DNA of 64,000 nt from the NCBI RefSeq assembly GCF_900106585.1, contig NZ_FNWH01000004.1, positions 248,001 through 312,000 of the forward strand, given 5' to 3'. Positions 1-8,257 of the stretch are shown one piece after another. The translations under genes were made by a program, and so were the position numbers. The notes beneath the pieces are model-generated. The model saw only the letters and a program-made list of their open reading frames with translations, was not told where the DNA came from and did not search any database. Source of the stretch: Acidaminococcus timonensis (lineage in GTDB: Bacteria; Bacillota; Negativicutes; Acidaminococcales; Acidaminococcaceae). Positions within the stretch are counted from its first letter, which is position 1; every line of letters begins with the position of its first letter.

Positions 1-930
1 GTATTGCACCATGTCGATGTGAACAGTGCTTCTAGCCGGTTGGCCATAATAGAAGCCATTGCCCATTGCAATATGGCAGGTCCCACGTGCTTTCTTTTCT
101 TCTTCAAAGTCACCGTTGAACATGCATGCCGGGTTCAGGCCCAGCCCGATTTCTGCAATGTTGTCACTGTCTTTGACTTCAGCAATCTGCCGTCTGATTT
201 CTTTGCAAATCTTGGGATCACCGCCAACTACTTCTACGATACGGCCACCTTCGATACGCAGCTCAACCGGCGTATTGGGGCATCCATAGTAGCAGATAGG
301 CCCATCGATGACCAATTTACCATGAGTCGTACCGATAACAGGTCCCAGGGAAACTTCGCCATCGGACCAGGCCATGGCATCACCCGGGTTCCGTGCAATA
401 CCGCATTCAATGATCGGTTCCATCTGATTCATTTCCATATACAGGTCCGTACCGGCAGGAGTCGTTACATGAGCGGTCTTCTTACCTCTCCAGATTGCCT
501 GCAGCCGTTCGCCATCCCGATATACTTCTTCATAGTCGGCCAAAGCACCGCCGCGAGTAAAGTTATCGATGCTCCGCAGGCAAATGGAAACTTCACGCAG
601 CTTCTTTTGGGTGATCAATTCTTTCAGGTGGTTGTTATAAATTGCTGCCCCGGAGGCCGTGGTCATACCTACAAATACATCGCAGGCATCCATACCCAGT
701 TCAAGAGATTTCGGGAAAATCGTAGCCTTGTCTTTACCACGGATCGGCATCATGTATACACCATATTCTGCTCCGCAGTTCAAGGCAGCAGCAGCCATAG
801 CCTGGGTCATCCGTTCATCAGTCTGAGGATCCACAACAATCAGGACTTCTTCACCCGGTTTAACCGCCATCAGGTTGCCCAGGATATATTGTGCTCTTTC
901 CATACATTCGATAACTCTGTTGTCTGCCAT
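1..930 (-). CDS. M29 aminopeptidase / NicX-like metalloenzyme (3' end beyond window)
   Basis: Open frame of 310 codons running off the left edge of the window, so the C-terminus is missing. ATG at 928-930 follows a good ribosome site (aaggagag). The protein resembles the thermophilic-type M29 aminopeptidases and their relative, 2,5-dihydroxypyridine dioxygenase NicX. The visible tail has the family's metal-ligand pattern: His286 in CHIAMGNG, then a His-x-Asp pair (His304, Asp306) in TVHIDM. There is no signal peptide, so it should be cytoplasmic. Peptidase versus ring-cleaving or other hydrolase activity cannot be decided from sequence. It is separated by 120 bp from a downstream-pointing symporter gene on the same strand, so the two could be co-transcribed. 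Confidence 0.75.
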   Translation of the reverse strand, partial: MADNRVIECMERAQYILGNLMAVKPGEEVLIVVDPQTDERMTQAMAAAALNCGAEYGVYMMPIRGKDKATIFPKSLELGMDACDVFVGMTTASGAAIYNNHLKELITQKKLREVSICLRSIDNFTRGGALADYEEVYRDGERLQAIWRGKKTAHVTTPAGTDLYMEMNQMEPIIECGIARNPGDAMAWSDGEVSLGPVIGTTHGKLVIDGPICYYGCPNTPVELRIEGGRIVEVVGGDPKICKEIRRQIAEVKDSDNIAEIGLGLNPACMFNGDFEEEKKARGTCHIAMGNGFYYGQPARSTVHIDMVQY

Positions 931-1050
931 AATTCATCTCTCCTTTTTTCTTGAATCATTCAAAACCAAAAGTACATGCCGCTGAATCGTACAACAGTAT
1001 TTTTTCACATATCACCTGCCCTCGACATCTTCTATGGTTAAAAGATAGAA

Positions 1051-2373
1051 TCAAACTACTTCATCGTCTTGTGGAGCACTCTGTCCAATCAATGACAAGT
1101 CATCAAATTTCTGATGATCAAGTTCATGTTGCATATTGGAAATACATAAGGTTGCCACAAGATCCCCCACCGAGTTGGTTGCGGTATGGATTTGATCAAC
1201 AATTCGATAAATCCCTGCTACCAAAGAGTAGCCATCTAATGGAAGCCCCATCTGCGTCATGAGCGTTAAGCTGATGACCAGGCCAATTTGCGGAGTTGCT
1301 GCACAACCTACACTCAAAAAGGTTGCCTGTACACAGAGTAAAACTTGCTGGGTGAGGCTCAAATCAACCCCGTACAGCTGTGCCGCGAACAAAATGACGA
1401 CTGCAAAATAAGCGCAAGTTCCGTTCATCTGGGCTGTACAACCCAAGGGTAAGATGAAACTGGAAATATCTTTGGGAGCCCCCATTTTGTTAGGTGCGAT
1501 ATCCATCGATACCGGTAATGCAGCGCTGGAGGTACAAGTACTGAATGCAACCAACCAGCTGGAAAAGGCTTTCTTCCAGAACGTAATCACATTCACCCGT
1601 GCCACAAAAGCCAGCAGTAATGTGTAGACGCCGAACGTAGTCGTCAGACAGGCCAGATAGTCAGTTAAAATGAACTTCAATACCGGTCCAAAGATAGCTG
1701 TCCCATATTTGGTCATCGTAGTCGCCATCAGACCAAATACCCCTACCGGAATAATCGCAATGACGTAATCTACGATTTTGAACATTGCCATCGACAACAT
1801 ATTGAAGATTTTCCCCAGAGGTTCTGCTTTTTTGCCCAGTGAAATGATTGCAAAACCGATGAACAAGGAAAATACTATAATCTGCATCATAGATCCAGTT
1901 GACAACGAAGCAAATGGATTGTCTGGAATGAAATCCAAAATCGTCTGATACATACCAGGCAATTCTTTAGCCTTCACACCACCTGTTACGGTTCCCAGTT
2001 GCAAGCCTTTCCCTGGTTGGATCAAGTTTACCCAGAAAAGGCCGATCATTGCCGAAATCATCCCTGTAGCCAAAAACCAAATAATCGTAGTTACACCAAT
2101 GCTTCTCAGTTTATTGATATCACCAAGAGATAATGCTGCATCAACAATACAGAAGAATACCAATGGTACGATAACCATCTTGATCAACTTAATGAAAAAG
2201 TCTCCCAAGAATTGCAGGAACGGTAGAATGTAACTGTTAATGACCGGATTGTGTGTGCCACCCATCATATTCAATACGTAGCCAAAAGCAATCCCGATAC
2301 CGAGTGCAATGAAGATTCTGACGTATAACGGAATCTCTTTTTTCGGCTGTACTTTTTGGGTCCCAGTCGCCAT
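1051..2373 (-). CDS. Dicarboxylate/amino acid:cation symporter (DAACS family)
   Basis: A 440-residue polytopic inner-membrane protein of the GltP/GltT/DctA/SstT family, which uses Na+ or H+ gradients to import glutamate, aspartate, serine/threonine or C4-dicarboxylates. A serine-rich re-entrant loop is visible around residue 280 (STCTSSAALPVSMD). The second hairpin and TM7 region around 310-325 reads CTAQMNGTCAYF, and the TM8 region has HTATNSVGD. The usual TM7 signature NMDGT is changed to QMNGT here, so the substrate or coupling ion may differ from GltPh-type proteins. Start is the ATG of MATGTQ, preceded by gagaggggg. It lies upstream of the M29-like gene on the same strand. Confidence 0.88.
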   Translation of the reverse strand: MATGTQKVQPKKEIPLYVRIFIALGIGIAFGYVLNMMGGTHNPVINSYILPFLQFLGDFFIKLIKMVIVPLVFFCIVDAALSLGDINKLRSIGVTTIIWFLATGMISAMIGLFWVNLIQPGKGLQLGTVTGGVKAKELPGMYQTILDFIPDNPFASLSTGSMMQIIVFSLFIGFAIISLGKKAEPLGKIFNMLSMAMFKIVDYVIAIIPVGVFGLMATTMTKYGTAIFGPVLKFILTDYLACLTTTFGVYTLLLAFVARVNVITFWKKAFSSWLVAFSTCTSSAALPVSMDIAPNKMGAPKDISSFILPLGCTAQMNGTCAYFAVVILFAAQLYGVDLSLTQQVLLCVQATFLSVGCAATPQIGLVISLTLMTQMGLPLDGYSLVAGIYRIVDQIHTATNSVGDLVATLCISNMQHELDHQKFDDLSLIGQSAPQDDEVV

Positions 2374-2518
2374 TTTTATTTCCCCCTCTCTTCCATTGTT
2401 TTTTCCGCTTCCCCATGAGGTTTGATTTCATGATATCCTGTTGGCACTGAATTTTCAAAATATATGCGACATTGATATAACCTATAACCTGTAAGGCATA
2501 GCTCCCAATGATTTCCTG

Positions 2519-2626
2519 CTATTAGAGTCGGGTTAAAAACGCCAATCCTGGCCGCATTAAAACAGCCAATCTCAGTCGTGAATTTAACGATAATAGAGAG
2601 CCACCCATTTTCCTCTTGAGAGCCAC
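2519..2626 (+). repeat. Possible insertion-sequence end remnant
   Basis: The stretch has short spaced repeats typical of multi-repeat IS ends: AAAACGCCAAT, AAAACAGCCAAT, and two copies of GAGAGCCAC at about 2597 and 2619. Its first 27 bases (TTAGAGTCGGGTTAAAAACG...) match the reverse complement of 22761-22788 (TTAGAGTCGGACTAAAATAG...) with a few mismatches. Such repeated GCCA-containing ends are reminiscent of IS21-family elements, but no istA or istB is present at either place. Confidence 0.35.
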
Positions 2627-2632
2627 TTTGTA

Positions 2633-2743
2633 AATTGGCAAATCATTTCAAATCTGCTTGTGAGAGTCATCCATATTGAATTAGATACCTTGGAGAACCT
2701 GACCCAGAGCATCGAACGGCTGCGCATGGCAGTGAAAAAGTGA
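2633..2743 (+). pseudogene. 3' stub of an unidentified gene
   Basis: An open frame without a start ends at TGA 2741-2743 with a helical, protein-like C-terminus (IELDTLENLTQSIERLRMAV). It is followed five bases later by a perfect terminator. Codon use and the terminator suggest the tail of a former host gene cut off by the element end at its left. The family is not recognised. Confidence 0.35.
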
Positions 2744-2747
2744 GGAA

Positions 2748-2783
2748 AACGGGACCATCGCTCAATGCGGTGGTCCCGTTTTT
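2748..2783 (+). terminator. Rho-independent terminator
   Basis: Ten-base arms AACGGGACCA / TGGTCCCGTT are followed by TTTTT. It would have terminated the stubbed gene ending at 2743. Confidence 0.8.
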
Positions 2784-3033
2784 GCGTAAGTCGGACGGTA
2801 CGTTGCTTGTCGGTAAGATTCCCTGCAAGGGCCATGAGCCGTGAGCTATGAGTCACGAGCCACGAGAAGGAAAGGAGCACCGCATACTGGAGCAGTCTGA
2901 AACCAGCATATAGGCCACTCTCGGGATATATCGCCGAATATACCTCTGTGTATTTTCCGTTTCCAATCTGCTTCTTTCCCCGTTCTATGGTACAATAAAG
3001 GGACTAGAATCACTCAGCAAAGGAGTACACCCT

Positions 3034-3588
3034 ATGGAAGACATGGATATTGGAGGCCGGATCCAGGAATACCGGAAAGCTGCCAAAATGAGTTTACGGG
3101 AACTGGCCACCCGGGCAGAAATTTCTGCTTCCATGCTCAGCCAGATTGAAAACAACATCGTCAATCCCTCCATCAATTCGTTGAAGAACATTGCAGAAGC
3201 ATTGGATGTTCCTCTCTACAAATTTTTCAAACCCCAGGAGCCTTCGGCAGAAGATCAGATTGTCCGGAAAGGAAAACATCGGATCATCGGACACTGGGGA
3301 ACGGAAGTCACCTATAAGTTGCTGACTCCGGATACGGAAAGTTCCATCGAATTCATTTTGATGGAAATCCCTACCGGCACCTCAACCACCAAGGCTCCCC
3401 GTGGTCACGAGGGGGAAGAAACAGCTTATGTGATGGAAGGTTCCGTCCGGATTACCGTAGATGATCATACCTATGAACTGAACGAAGGGGACAGCATCCG
3501 GATCCTGCCCCGCCATCCTCACCAATGGACCAATACTTCCCAAAAACTGGTCCGGGTGATTTTCGCTGTCAACCCACCATCCTTTTAA
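3034..3588 (+). CDS. XRE-family HTH regulator with C-terminal cupin domain
   Basis: 184 residues in the common two-domain layout. A helix-turn-helix of the lambda-repressor type spans about residues 8-62 (SLRELATRAEISASMLSQIE). A small-molecule-binding cupin_2 barrel spans about residues 110-182, with the usual GHEGEE and GDSIRI patches. Regulators of this layout (PuuR, SutR types) sense amino acids, polyamines or sulfur compounds through the cupin. The start ATG has an AAAGGAG ribosome site 7 bases upstream. It is convergent with the GntP permease gene and shares a terminator with it, so its target is not obvious, though the D-serine operon next door is a reasonable candidate. Confidence 0.88.
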   Translation: MEDMDIGGRIQEYRKAAKMSLRELATRAEISASMLSQIENNIVNPSINSLKNIAEALDVPLYKFFKPQEPSAEDQIVRKGKHRIIGHWGTEVTYKLLTPDTESSIEFILMEIPTGTSTTKAPRGHEGEETAYVMEGSVRITVDDHTYELNEGDSIRILPRHPHQWTNTSQKLVRVIFAVNPPSF

Positions 3589-3592
3589 CAGA

Positions 3593-3630
3593 AAAAAGCC
3601 TGCCGTCAATCTTGACAGCAGGCTTTTTGA
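3593..3630. terminator. Bidirectional terminator between convergent genes
   Basis: AAAAAGCCTGCCGTCA / TGACAGCAGGCTTTTT arms with one mismatch. A-run and T-run on both sides serve the HTH-cupin gene and the permease at 3641. Confidence 0.85.
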
Positions 3631-3640
3631 TTGTCTGGAT

Positions 3641-4975
3641 TCAGAGCAGGACCATGCTCAGGATGAATACCGTCACCAGTGCCGTCATGGACTGCAGCAC
3701 ACTGATGATGGGCAGGGTCTTATAGGCAATGGACGTATCCATATCGGAAGTGGTTGCCGTTACCCAGAAGAAGTCATCGTTGCCGTGGAAGACCATCATA
3801 CCGCCGGCAGCGCAGGCCAGCATGGCAATGATACGGCCCATGGGAGAACCGAAACCCAGCACATCGATCAGCGGAGTGATCATGGTGGCTGCGGTAACCA
3901 TCGCGATAGTGGCAGAACCCACGCAGGTCCGGAATAGGAACCCAATCAGGAAGGGTGCCAGGATGCCGATGGAAACGCCGCTCATGCTGGCCGTCAGGAT
4001 ATCCCGCAGCGGGGATGCTTTTAACACCCCGGAGAAGGCACCGCCGGCACCAACGATCAGGACAATCTGTCCAGCCGTTCTCATAGCGTCAGCAATGACC
4101 CCATCAAAGCCCCAGGCCTTGGTATCTTCCGGGAAGATGTTGTGATAGCCCACCGCTGCAATCAGCAGGCCGATCAGAAGAGCTACAGCCGGAGTCCCCA
4201 CGATGTTCAAAATCATGGCAGCCATCCCTTCCAGTTTCACCATGCTGCCCACCGTTTTCAGCAGCATCAGGGCGATGGGTACCAGGATGGGCAGAAAGGA
4301 CATCATGGCACTGGGCAGGTTCTGGTTTTCCGGTGTATCTTCCACGCTCTTGGGCAGATAGTAATATTTTTTACCGGCATACAGGGAGGCCAGATAGGCA
4401 ACCAGCGTCACAGGGATGGATACGAGAGCCCCAAACAGGATGACCTGCCCCAGGTCGGCGTTCAGGATGCCGGCTACGGCCAGCGGACCCGGAGTGGGCG
4501 GTACGAACATGTGGGTGGCATGCAGGCCCATGCACAGGGAAATCGCCATGGTGGTCATGGAAATCTTCGTATCCCGGGAAAGCCGTTTGGCAATGGGGCT
4601 CAGCAGTACGAAAGCCGAATCACAGAACACCGGGATGGAAACGAAATACCCGGTAATGGCCAGACCCAGAGCCGCATGTTTCTTGCCCGTAATCTTCAGG
4701 ATGGTCTTGGCCATGGTCTCTGCCGCACCAGATTTTTCCAGCAGGGCCCCGGTTACGGTCCCCAGGGCAATGACCAGACCGATATCTGCCACCGTTCCAC
4801 CCATGCCGTCGGCGAAAGCCTTCAGCATGGCCTCCATTCCCATGCCGGAAACAATGGCAAAGACAAAGGATGTGGCAATCAATGCAAAGAATGGATGAAG
4901 TTTCAGTTTTACGGTACAAATGACCAGGACCAGTACTGCCAGGACCAGGCCCGCAATAATGGGGAATGCATTCAT
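3641..4975 (-). CDS. GntP-family permease, probably D-serine (DsdX-like)
   Basis: A 444-residue, very hydrophobic protein of the gluconate:H+ symporter family (GntP/GntT/DsdX), with about a dozen membrane segments and family-typical stretches such as FVPPTPGPLAVAGILNADLG and GAGGAFSGVLKASP. The start ATG at 4973-4975 has GAGGAGGGA upstream. It lies 32 bp downstream of the D-serine dehydratase gene on the same strand, so the two almost certainly form one transcript. In Enterobacteria the D-serine permease DsdX belongs to this same family and pairs with DsdA. D-serine is therefore the best-supported substrate; gluconate cannot be excluded from sequence alone. Confidence 0.88.
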   Translation of the reverse strand: MNAFPIIAGLVLAVLVLVICTVKLKLHPFFALIATSFVFAIVSGMGMEAMLKAFADGMGGTVADIGLVIALGTVTGALLEKSGAAETMAKTILKITGKKHAALGLAITGYFVSIPVFCDSAFVLLSPIAKRLSRDTKISMTTMAISLCMGLHATHMFVPPTPGPLAVAGILNADLGQVILFGALVSIPVTLVAYLASLYAGKKYYYLPKSVEDTPENQNLPSAMMSFLPILVPIALMLLKTVGSMVKLEGMAAMILNIVGTPAVALLIGLLIAAVGYHNIFPEDTKAWGFDGVIADAMRTAGQIVLIVGAGGAFSGVLKASPLRDILTASMSGVSIGILAPFLIGFLFRTCVGSATIAMVTAATMITPLIDVLGFGSPMGRIIAMLACAAGGMMVFHGNDDFFWVTATTSDMDTSIAYKTLPIISVLQSMTALVTVFILSMVLL

Positions 4976-5007
4976 GGAAATCCCTCCTCAGGTACAGTCT
5001 GCTTGCC

Positions 5008-6348
5008 TTATTTCTTCAGATAGGTATTCAGGTATTCTTCCCGGATGGCAGGAGGTACCAGTCTGCCGCCCGTAGCCCAGGCAATCTGCGTCGCATTGGC
5101 CAGTTTCTCATCCGTCAGATTTTGCTTCTTCAAATACTCTTTGCTCCGGTCATAGACCGTCAGACGGCAGGGCCCGATGAAAGCAGCACAGCTGGAAGGT
5201 TCGATTTCCACATCTTCCGTCTTCTTCAGAACCCGCAGGAAGTCGAACAGCCGGTAATCATCCACCGTAAAGTCACCGGACAGCAGATTGGTCATGATCC
5301 GGGTTACGAAACCGGAGGGGCTGGCACAGGCCAGACCATCAGCTTCCGTAATTCCATCGATATGGAAGTCATGGACATTGGCTTTTTCGAATTCCTGGGT
5401 AGCCGTCCCGAGCAGGACGGAAGGACACAGGGTCGGTTCCGTAAAGAACACATGGACGTTATCTTTGAAAATCCGTTTCAGGCCATAGGATACGCCGCCG
5501 GGAGCACCGCCCACACCGGCCGGGATGTACACAATCAGGGGATGTTCTGCATCCACTTTGATACCCATTTCATCCAGCTGTTTTTTCAGCCGGCGGGCTG
5601 CTACTGCATAGCCCAGGAACAGGTTGATGGATTTCTCATCGTCCACGAAATAGCTGGTAGGATCCTGATCGGACAGGCGCCGGCCTTCTGCCACAGCCTT
5701 GGAGTAATCGTCTGCATATTCGATGACTTCCACGCCTTTTTCCCGCAGCAAATCCTTCTTCCACTGCCGGGCATCCATGGACATATGGACTTTGACTTTA
5801 AAGCCCAAGGCCGCGCTCATGATGCCGATGGAAAGGCCCAGGTTCCCGGTGGATCCCACCTGTACCGTATATTGATGGAAGAAGTCCTTCATTTCCGGTT
5901 CGGCCAGTTTGGCATAATTGTCGGTTACCTTCAGTTTACCGGCTGCCAGGGCAAGATCTTCCGCATGTTTCAGGACTTCATAGATGCCACCCCGTGCCTT
6001 GATGGACCCGGCGATGGCCAGATGGCTGTCCATCTTCAGCAGCAGGTTACCGGGAATCGTGCAGTCAAAATCTTTCTCCAGGGCTTTCTGCATATCCGGA
6101 ATGGCTTTCAGCGGAGATTCAATCAGGCCATGGGTCACTTCCGTTTCGGGGAAGCATTTCTCAATAAACGGTGCAAAACGCTGCAGACGGTCTGCCGCAT
6201 CATCGATCATGGCATCCGAAACCACCAGGCTGCAGACTGCATTGGTCATATCAAAGGGCAGGAACCGGGGATTGATCCATACCGTTTCCTTTTTTTCAGA
6301 GACTTCCCGAATGACCGGATCCTTTTCAATATACTTCTCAGCGTTCAT
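5008..6348 (-). CDS. dsdA: D-serine ammonia-lyase (D-serine dehydratase)
   Basis: A 446-residue PLP enzyme converting D-serine to pyruvate and ammonia. The PLP-binding lysine is Lys117 in GSIKARGG, and the phosphate-binding glycine loop is GSTGNLGLS. Length and motif spacing match DsdA. I chose the ATG at 6346-6348 (MNAEKY) because it has GGGAGGAATTCAA directly upstream; an in-frame ATG 27 codons earlier lies on top of the promoter. It is the first gene of a two-gene operon with the GntP permease. The operon would feed D-serine from the gut into pyruvate. Confidence 0.95.
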   Translation of the reverse strand: MNAEKYIEKDPVIREVSEKKETVWINPRFLPFDMTNAVCSLVVSDAMIDDAADRLQRFAPFIEKCFPETEVTHGLIESPLKAIPDMQKALEKDFDCTIPGNLLLKMDSHLAIAGSIKARGGIYEVLKHAEDLALAAGKLKVTDNYAKLAEPEMKDFFHQYTVQVGSTGNLGLSIGIMSAALGFKVKVHMSMDARQWKKDLLREKGVEVIEYADDYSKAVAEGRRLSDQDPTSYFVDDEKSINLFLGYAVAARRLKKQLDEMGIKVDAEHPLIVYIPAGVGGAPGGVSYGLKRIFKDNVHVFFTEPTLCPSVLLGTATQEFEKANVHDFHIDGITEADGLACASPSGFVTRIMTNLLSGDFTVDDYRLFDFLRVLKKTEDVEIEPSSCAAFIGPCRLTVYDRSKEYLKKQNLTDEKLANATQIAWATGGRLVPPAIREEYLNTYLKK

Positions 6349-6400
6349 TTGAATTCCTCCCGTGTTTATTATTCTTGAACGTTCGTCCTTGTTTACGTAC

Positions 6401-6429
6401 AGTATAATTAAACTATTCCTGGTTGTCAA
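6401..6429 (-). promoter_or_regulatory. Promoter of the D-serine operon
   Basis: Read on the minus strand: TTGACA (6424-6429), a 17-base spacer and TATACT (6401-6406), about 50 bases upstream of the dsdA start codon. Confidence 0.75.
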
Positions 6430-6559
6430 TGCTATTTTTAGAAAATTTATTGTATTCTATCTTAATGATTGTAGAGCCTAATTATCCAATTTTCTTAGAC
6501 CTGTCGTCATTTTTTCTGACTTTAAGAGCAATTTATATATGTTTAGTATTATTAATCTT

Positions 6560-6582
6560 ATTGTTCTGTTATACAGAACAAT
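6560..6582. promoter_or_regulatory. Perfect inverted repeat upstream of dsdA (possible operator)
   Basis: Ten-base arms ATTGTTCTGT / ACAGAACAAT with a 3-base centre, in an AT-rich 130-bp stretch upstream of the dsdA promoter. The role is unknown. It could be a regulator site for the D-serine operon. Confidence 0.4.
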
Positions 6583-6601
6583 TTAAAGATAATATATAAC
6601 A

Positions 6602-6699
6602 GACCTGGGTTCGGACGCCCCTCACGGGTCGTCCCTACGAAGGTCTGTTTTCTCCACGCAAAAAAGTCGTACAACCACGAACCAATGGTTGTACGACTT
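6602..6699 (+). repeat. Composite intergenic repeat, modules B-A
   Basis: Module B (6602-6640) is a GC-rich palindrome, GACCTGGGTTCGGACGCCCC...GTCCCTACG. It is followed by module A (6664-6699), a hairpin with AAGTCGTACAACCA / TGGTTGTACGACTT arms. The same modules recur in the same order at 12.0 and 14.0 kb. Module A can act as a terminator. Confidence 0.75.
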
Positions 6700-6728
6700 A
6701 TGTTGTTTGTAACTTTCCCTGTAATCCC

Positions 6729-7871
6729 TCAAATCTTCGCCTTGAACCGGTCGTAATGGAGGGCCGACAGGTCGATGTCCGTCTTCTTTTCCGTGATCAG
6801 CATGGCCAGCTGGTTGCCCACGGCGGGACCGATGCCGAAGCCATGGCCGGTGAAACCGCAGGCCAGCACCATCCCAGGTACTTCCTCTACGGTGCCCAGC
6901 ACCGGCACCTTATCGGCGCACTGGTCTTCCACCCCGGCCCAGGTCCGGACGATCTTGGCATCCTGCAGATCCGGGAAGTATTTCATGATGCCCCGGCAGA
7001 TGGCCGGTGCAGTCATGCTGTAGTTGGTCTTGGAATTGGGCTTGCCCACCGGGTCGATGGTGAACCCTTCCAACCCGCAGTCGCCGCCGAATACGAAGGA
7101 ACCGTGCTTGGTCTGGTGCCCATAGAAGTCGGCTTCGGCGGTGCCCAGCATCTGGTCGAACATATGGGGTTCGGCTTCCGTGACCAGAGCTTCGATGATG
7201 ATATCCTTCATAGGTACATCGATCCCCACGGTCTGAGCCAGGAACCGGCTGGCGTAGCCGGCAGCCACCATGATGGTATCCCCTTCGTATACGGCGCCGC
7301 TTTCGGTGATGGCCTGGCGCAGCTGCCCCTTGATCTTCCGCAGCCGCACCACCTTATCCCCGCTGATGAAGTGGACGCCCAGCCGCCGGGCTGCCACATA
7401 GAAACCCAGGGTGGTGGTCAGGGGGTTGGCATGACCATCGGTGGGGCACCAGCTGGCCCCGATGACTTCGTCGGACAGGTAGGGGTTGATTTCCCGCACC
7501 TGTTTGCCGTCGATCATGGTGACGCCTACGCCGCAGGCGCTGGCGGAATCGGCCAGTTTCTTCAGGATTTCCAGGTGTTTCGGTGTCTTGCCCAGCCGCA
7601 GGTTCCCGTCCTGGTGGTATTCACAGTCCACGCCCAGTTCTTCGGACAGGTGGGGCCAGATGTTCTTCACGCCGTACATCATGAGCGGCAGTTCCCGGGG
7701 ATCACGGCCCGATTGCCGCACGCCGCCCCCGTTCCGGGAGGAGGCCCCGTTTCCGATGCTCTTATCCCCTTCCAGCACCAGGACGCTGACGCCTCGTTTG
7801 GCCAGATAATAAGCGGTGGAACAGCCGATGATACCGGCACCGATGATAACAACTTCTGCTGTGTTCTTCAT
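6729..7871 (-). CDS. FAD-dependent amino-acid oxidoreductase, DAO family (catalytic subunit)
   Basis: 380 residues of the DadA/glycine oxidase/HcnC type, with an N-terminal Rossmann FAD motif (GAGIIGCSTAYYLAKRG). Such subunits oxidise the C-N bond of D-amino, N-substituted or imino acids and pass electrons to partner subunits. It is the last gene of a five-gene run. Its ATG overlaps the end of the BFD-like gene by 4 bp, which implies translational coupling. Its partners match the modular architecture of HcnABC cyanide synthase, opine oxidase and D-hydroxyproline dehydrogenase. The substrate is unknown; D-amino acids, hydroxyproline or an opine-like compound fit best. Confidence 0.85.
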   Translation of the reverse strand: MKNTAEVVIIGAGIIGCSTAYYLAKRGVSVLVLEGDKSIGNGASSRNGGGVRQSGRDPRELPLMMYGVKNIWPHLSEELGVDCEYHQDGNLRLGKTPKHLEILKKLADSASACGVGVTMIDGKQVREINPYLSDEVIGASWCPTDGHANPLTTTLGFYVAARRLGVHFISGDKVVRLRKIKGQLRQAITESGAVYEGDTIMVAAGYASRFLAQTVGIDVPMKDIIIEALVTEAEPHMFDQMLGTAEADFYGHQTKHGSFVFGGDCGLEGFTIDPVGKPNSKTNYSMTAPAICRGIMKYFPDLQDAKIVRTWAGVEDQCADKVPVLGTVEEVPGMVLACGFTGHGFGIGPAVGNQLAMLITEKKTDIDLSALHYDRFKAKI

Positions 7872-8200
7872 TTGCGGGCCTCCGTTCCTTCACTGGCAAA
7901 GATCTTCATTTCCAGGGGCCGCATGGGCGCCCGGGACGTGGCCGGATCCAGTTCAGCCGGGCTCACTTTCATTTCCCGGGCCATGATGCCCTTCACCAGT
8001 TTCGCGCAGGTCTGGCCCTGGCAGAGGCCCATCCCCGACCGCAGGTACCGGCGCATCTCCGTCATGGTGAAGATGCCATCATGGACGGCCCGCCGGATTT
8101 CTCCCTTGGTCACTTCTTCGCAGCGGCAGATGATCAGGTCATCATCGGGCTGCGGTACGAATTCTCCCAACTCTCTCGAACGATCTATCGGTTTTCCCAT
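7868..8200 (-). CDS. (2Fe-2S)-binding BFD-like subunit
   Basis: A 110-residue small protein with the bacterioferritin-associated-ferredoxin-like pattern: Cys-x-Cys in ICRCEEV, then Cys-x4-Cys in GLCQGQTC. This is the Fer2_BFD fold, which in multi-subunit amino-acid dehydrogenases is either fused to the NAD(P)-type flavoprotein or separate, as here. It overlaps the catalytic DAO gene by 4 bp and follows the flavoprotein/ferredoxin gene by 57 bp. It should relay electrons between the two flavin subunits. Confidence 0.85.
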   Translation of the reverse strand: MGKPIDRSRELGEFVPQPDDDLIICRCEEVTKGEIRRAVHDGIFTMTEMRRYLRSGMGLCQGQTCAKLVKGIMAREMKVSPAELDPATSRAPMRPLEMKIFASEGTEARK

Positions 8201-8257
8201 AAGTCACGGACCTCTTTTCTTTCTTCTGGAATCGCTTTTACAACGAAACTGCCACTC

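Larger units (their letters stand above)
2374..3033. other. Intergenic gap with an IS-end-like repeat, a gene stub and a terminator
   Basis: 660 bp without an intact gene. It holds an element-end-like sequence (2519-2626), a short 3' gene stub (2633-2743), a strong terminator hairpin (2748-2783) and the promoter region of the HTH-cupin gene at 3034. The 98-codon minus-strand frame across 2584-2880 has no ribosome site and runs antisense through the stub and terminator, so I do not call it a gene. Confidence 0.6.

Noticed and set aside
4-954. 316-codon plus-strand frame
   Set aside because: Antisense to the M29-like gene, which has a ribosome site and conserved motifs; the plus frame has low-complexity, unprotein-like composition and no ribosome site.
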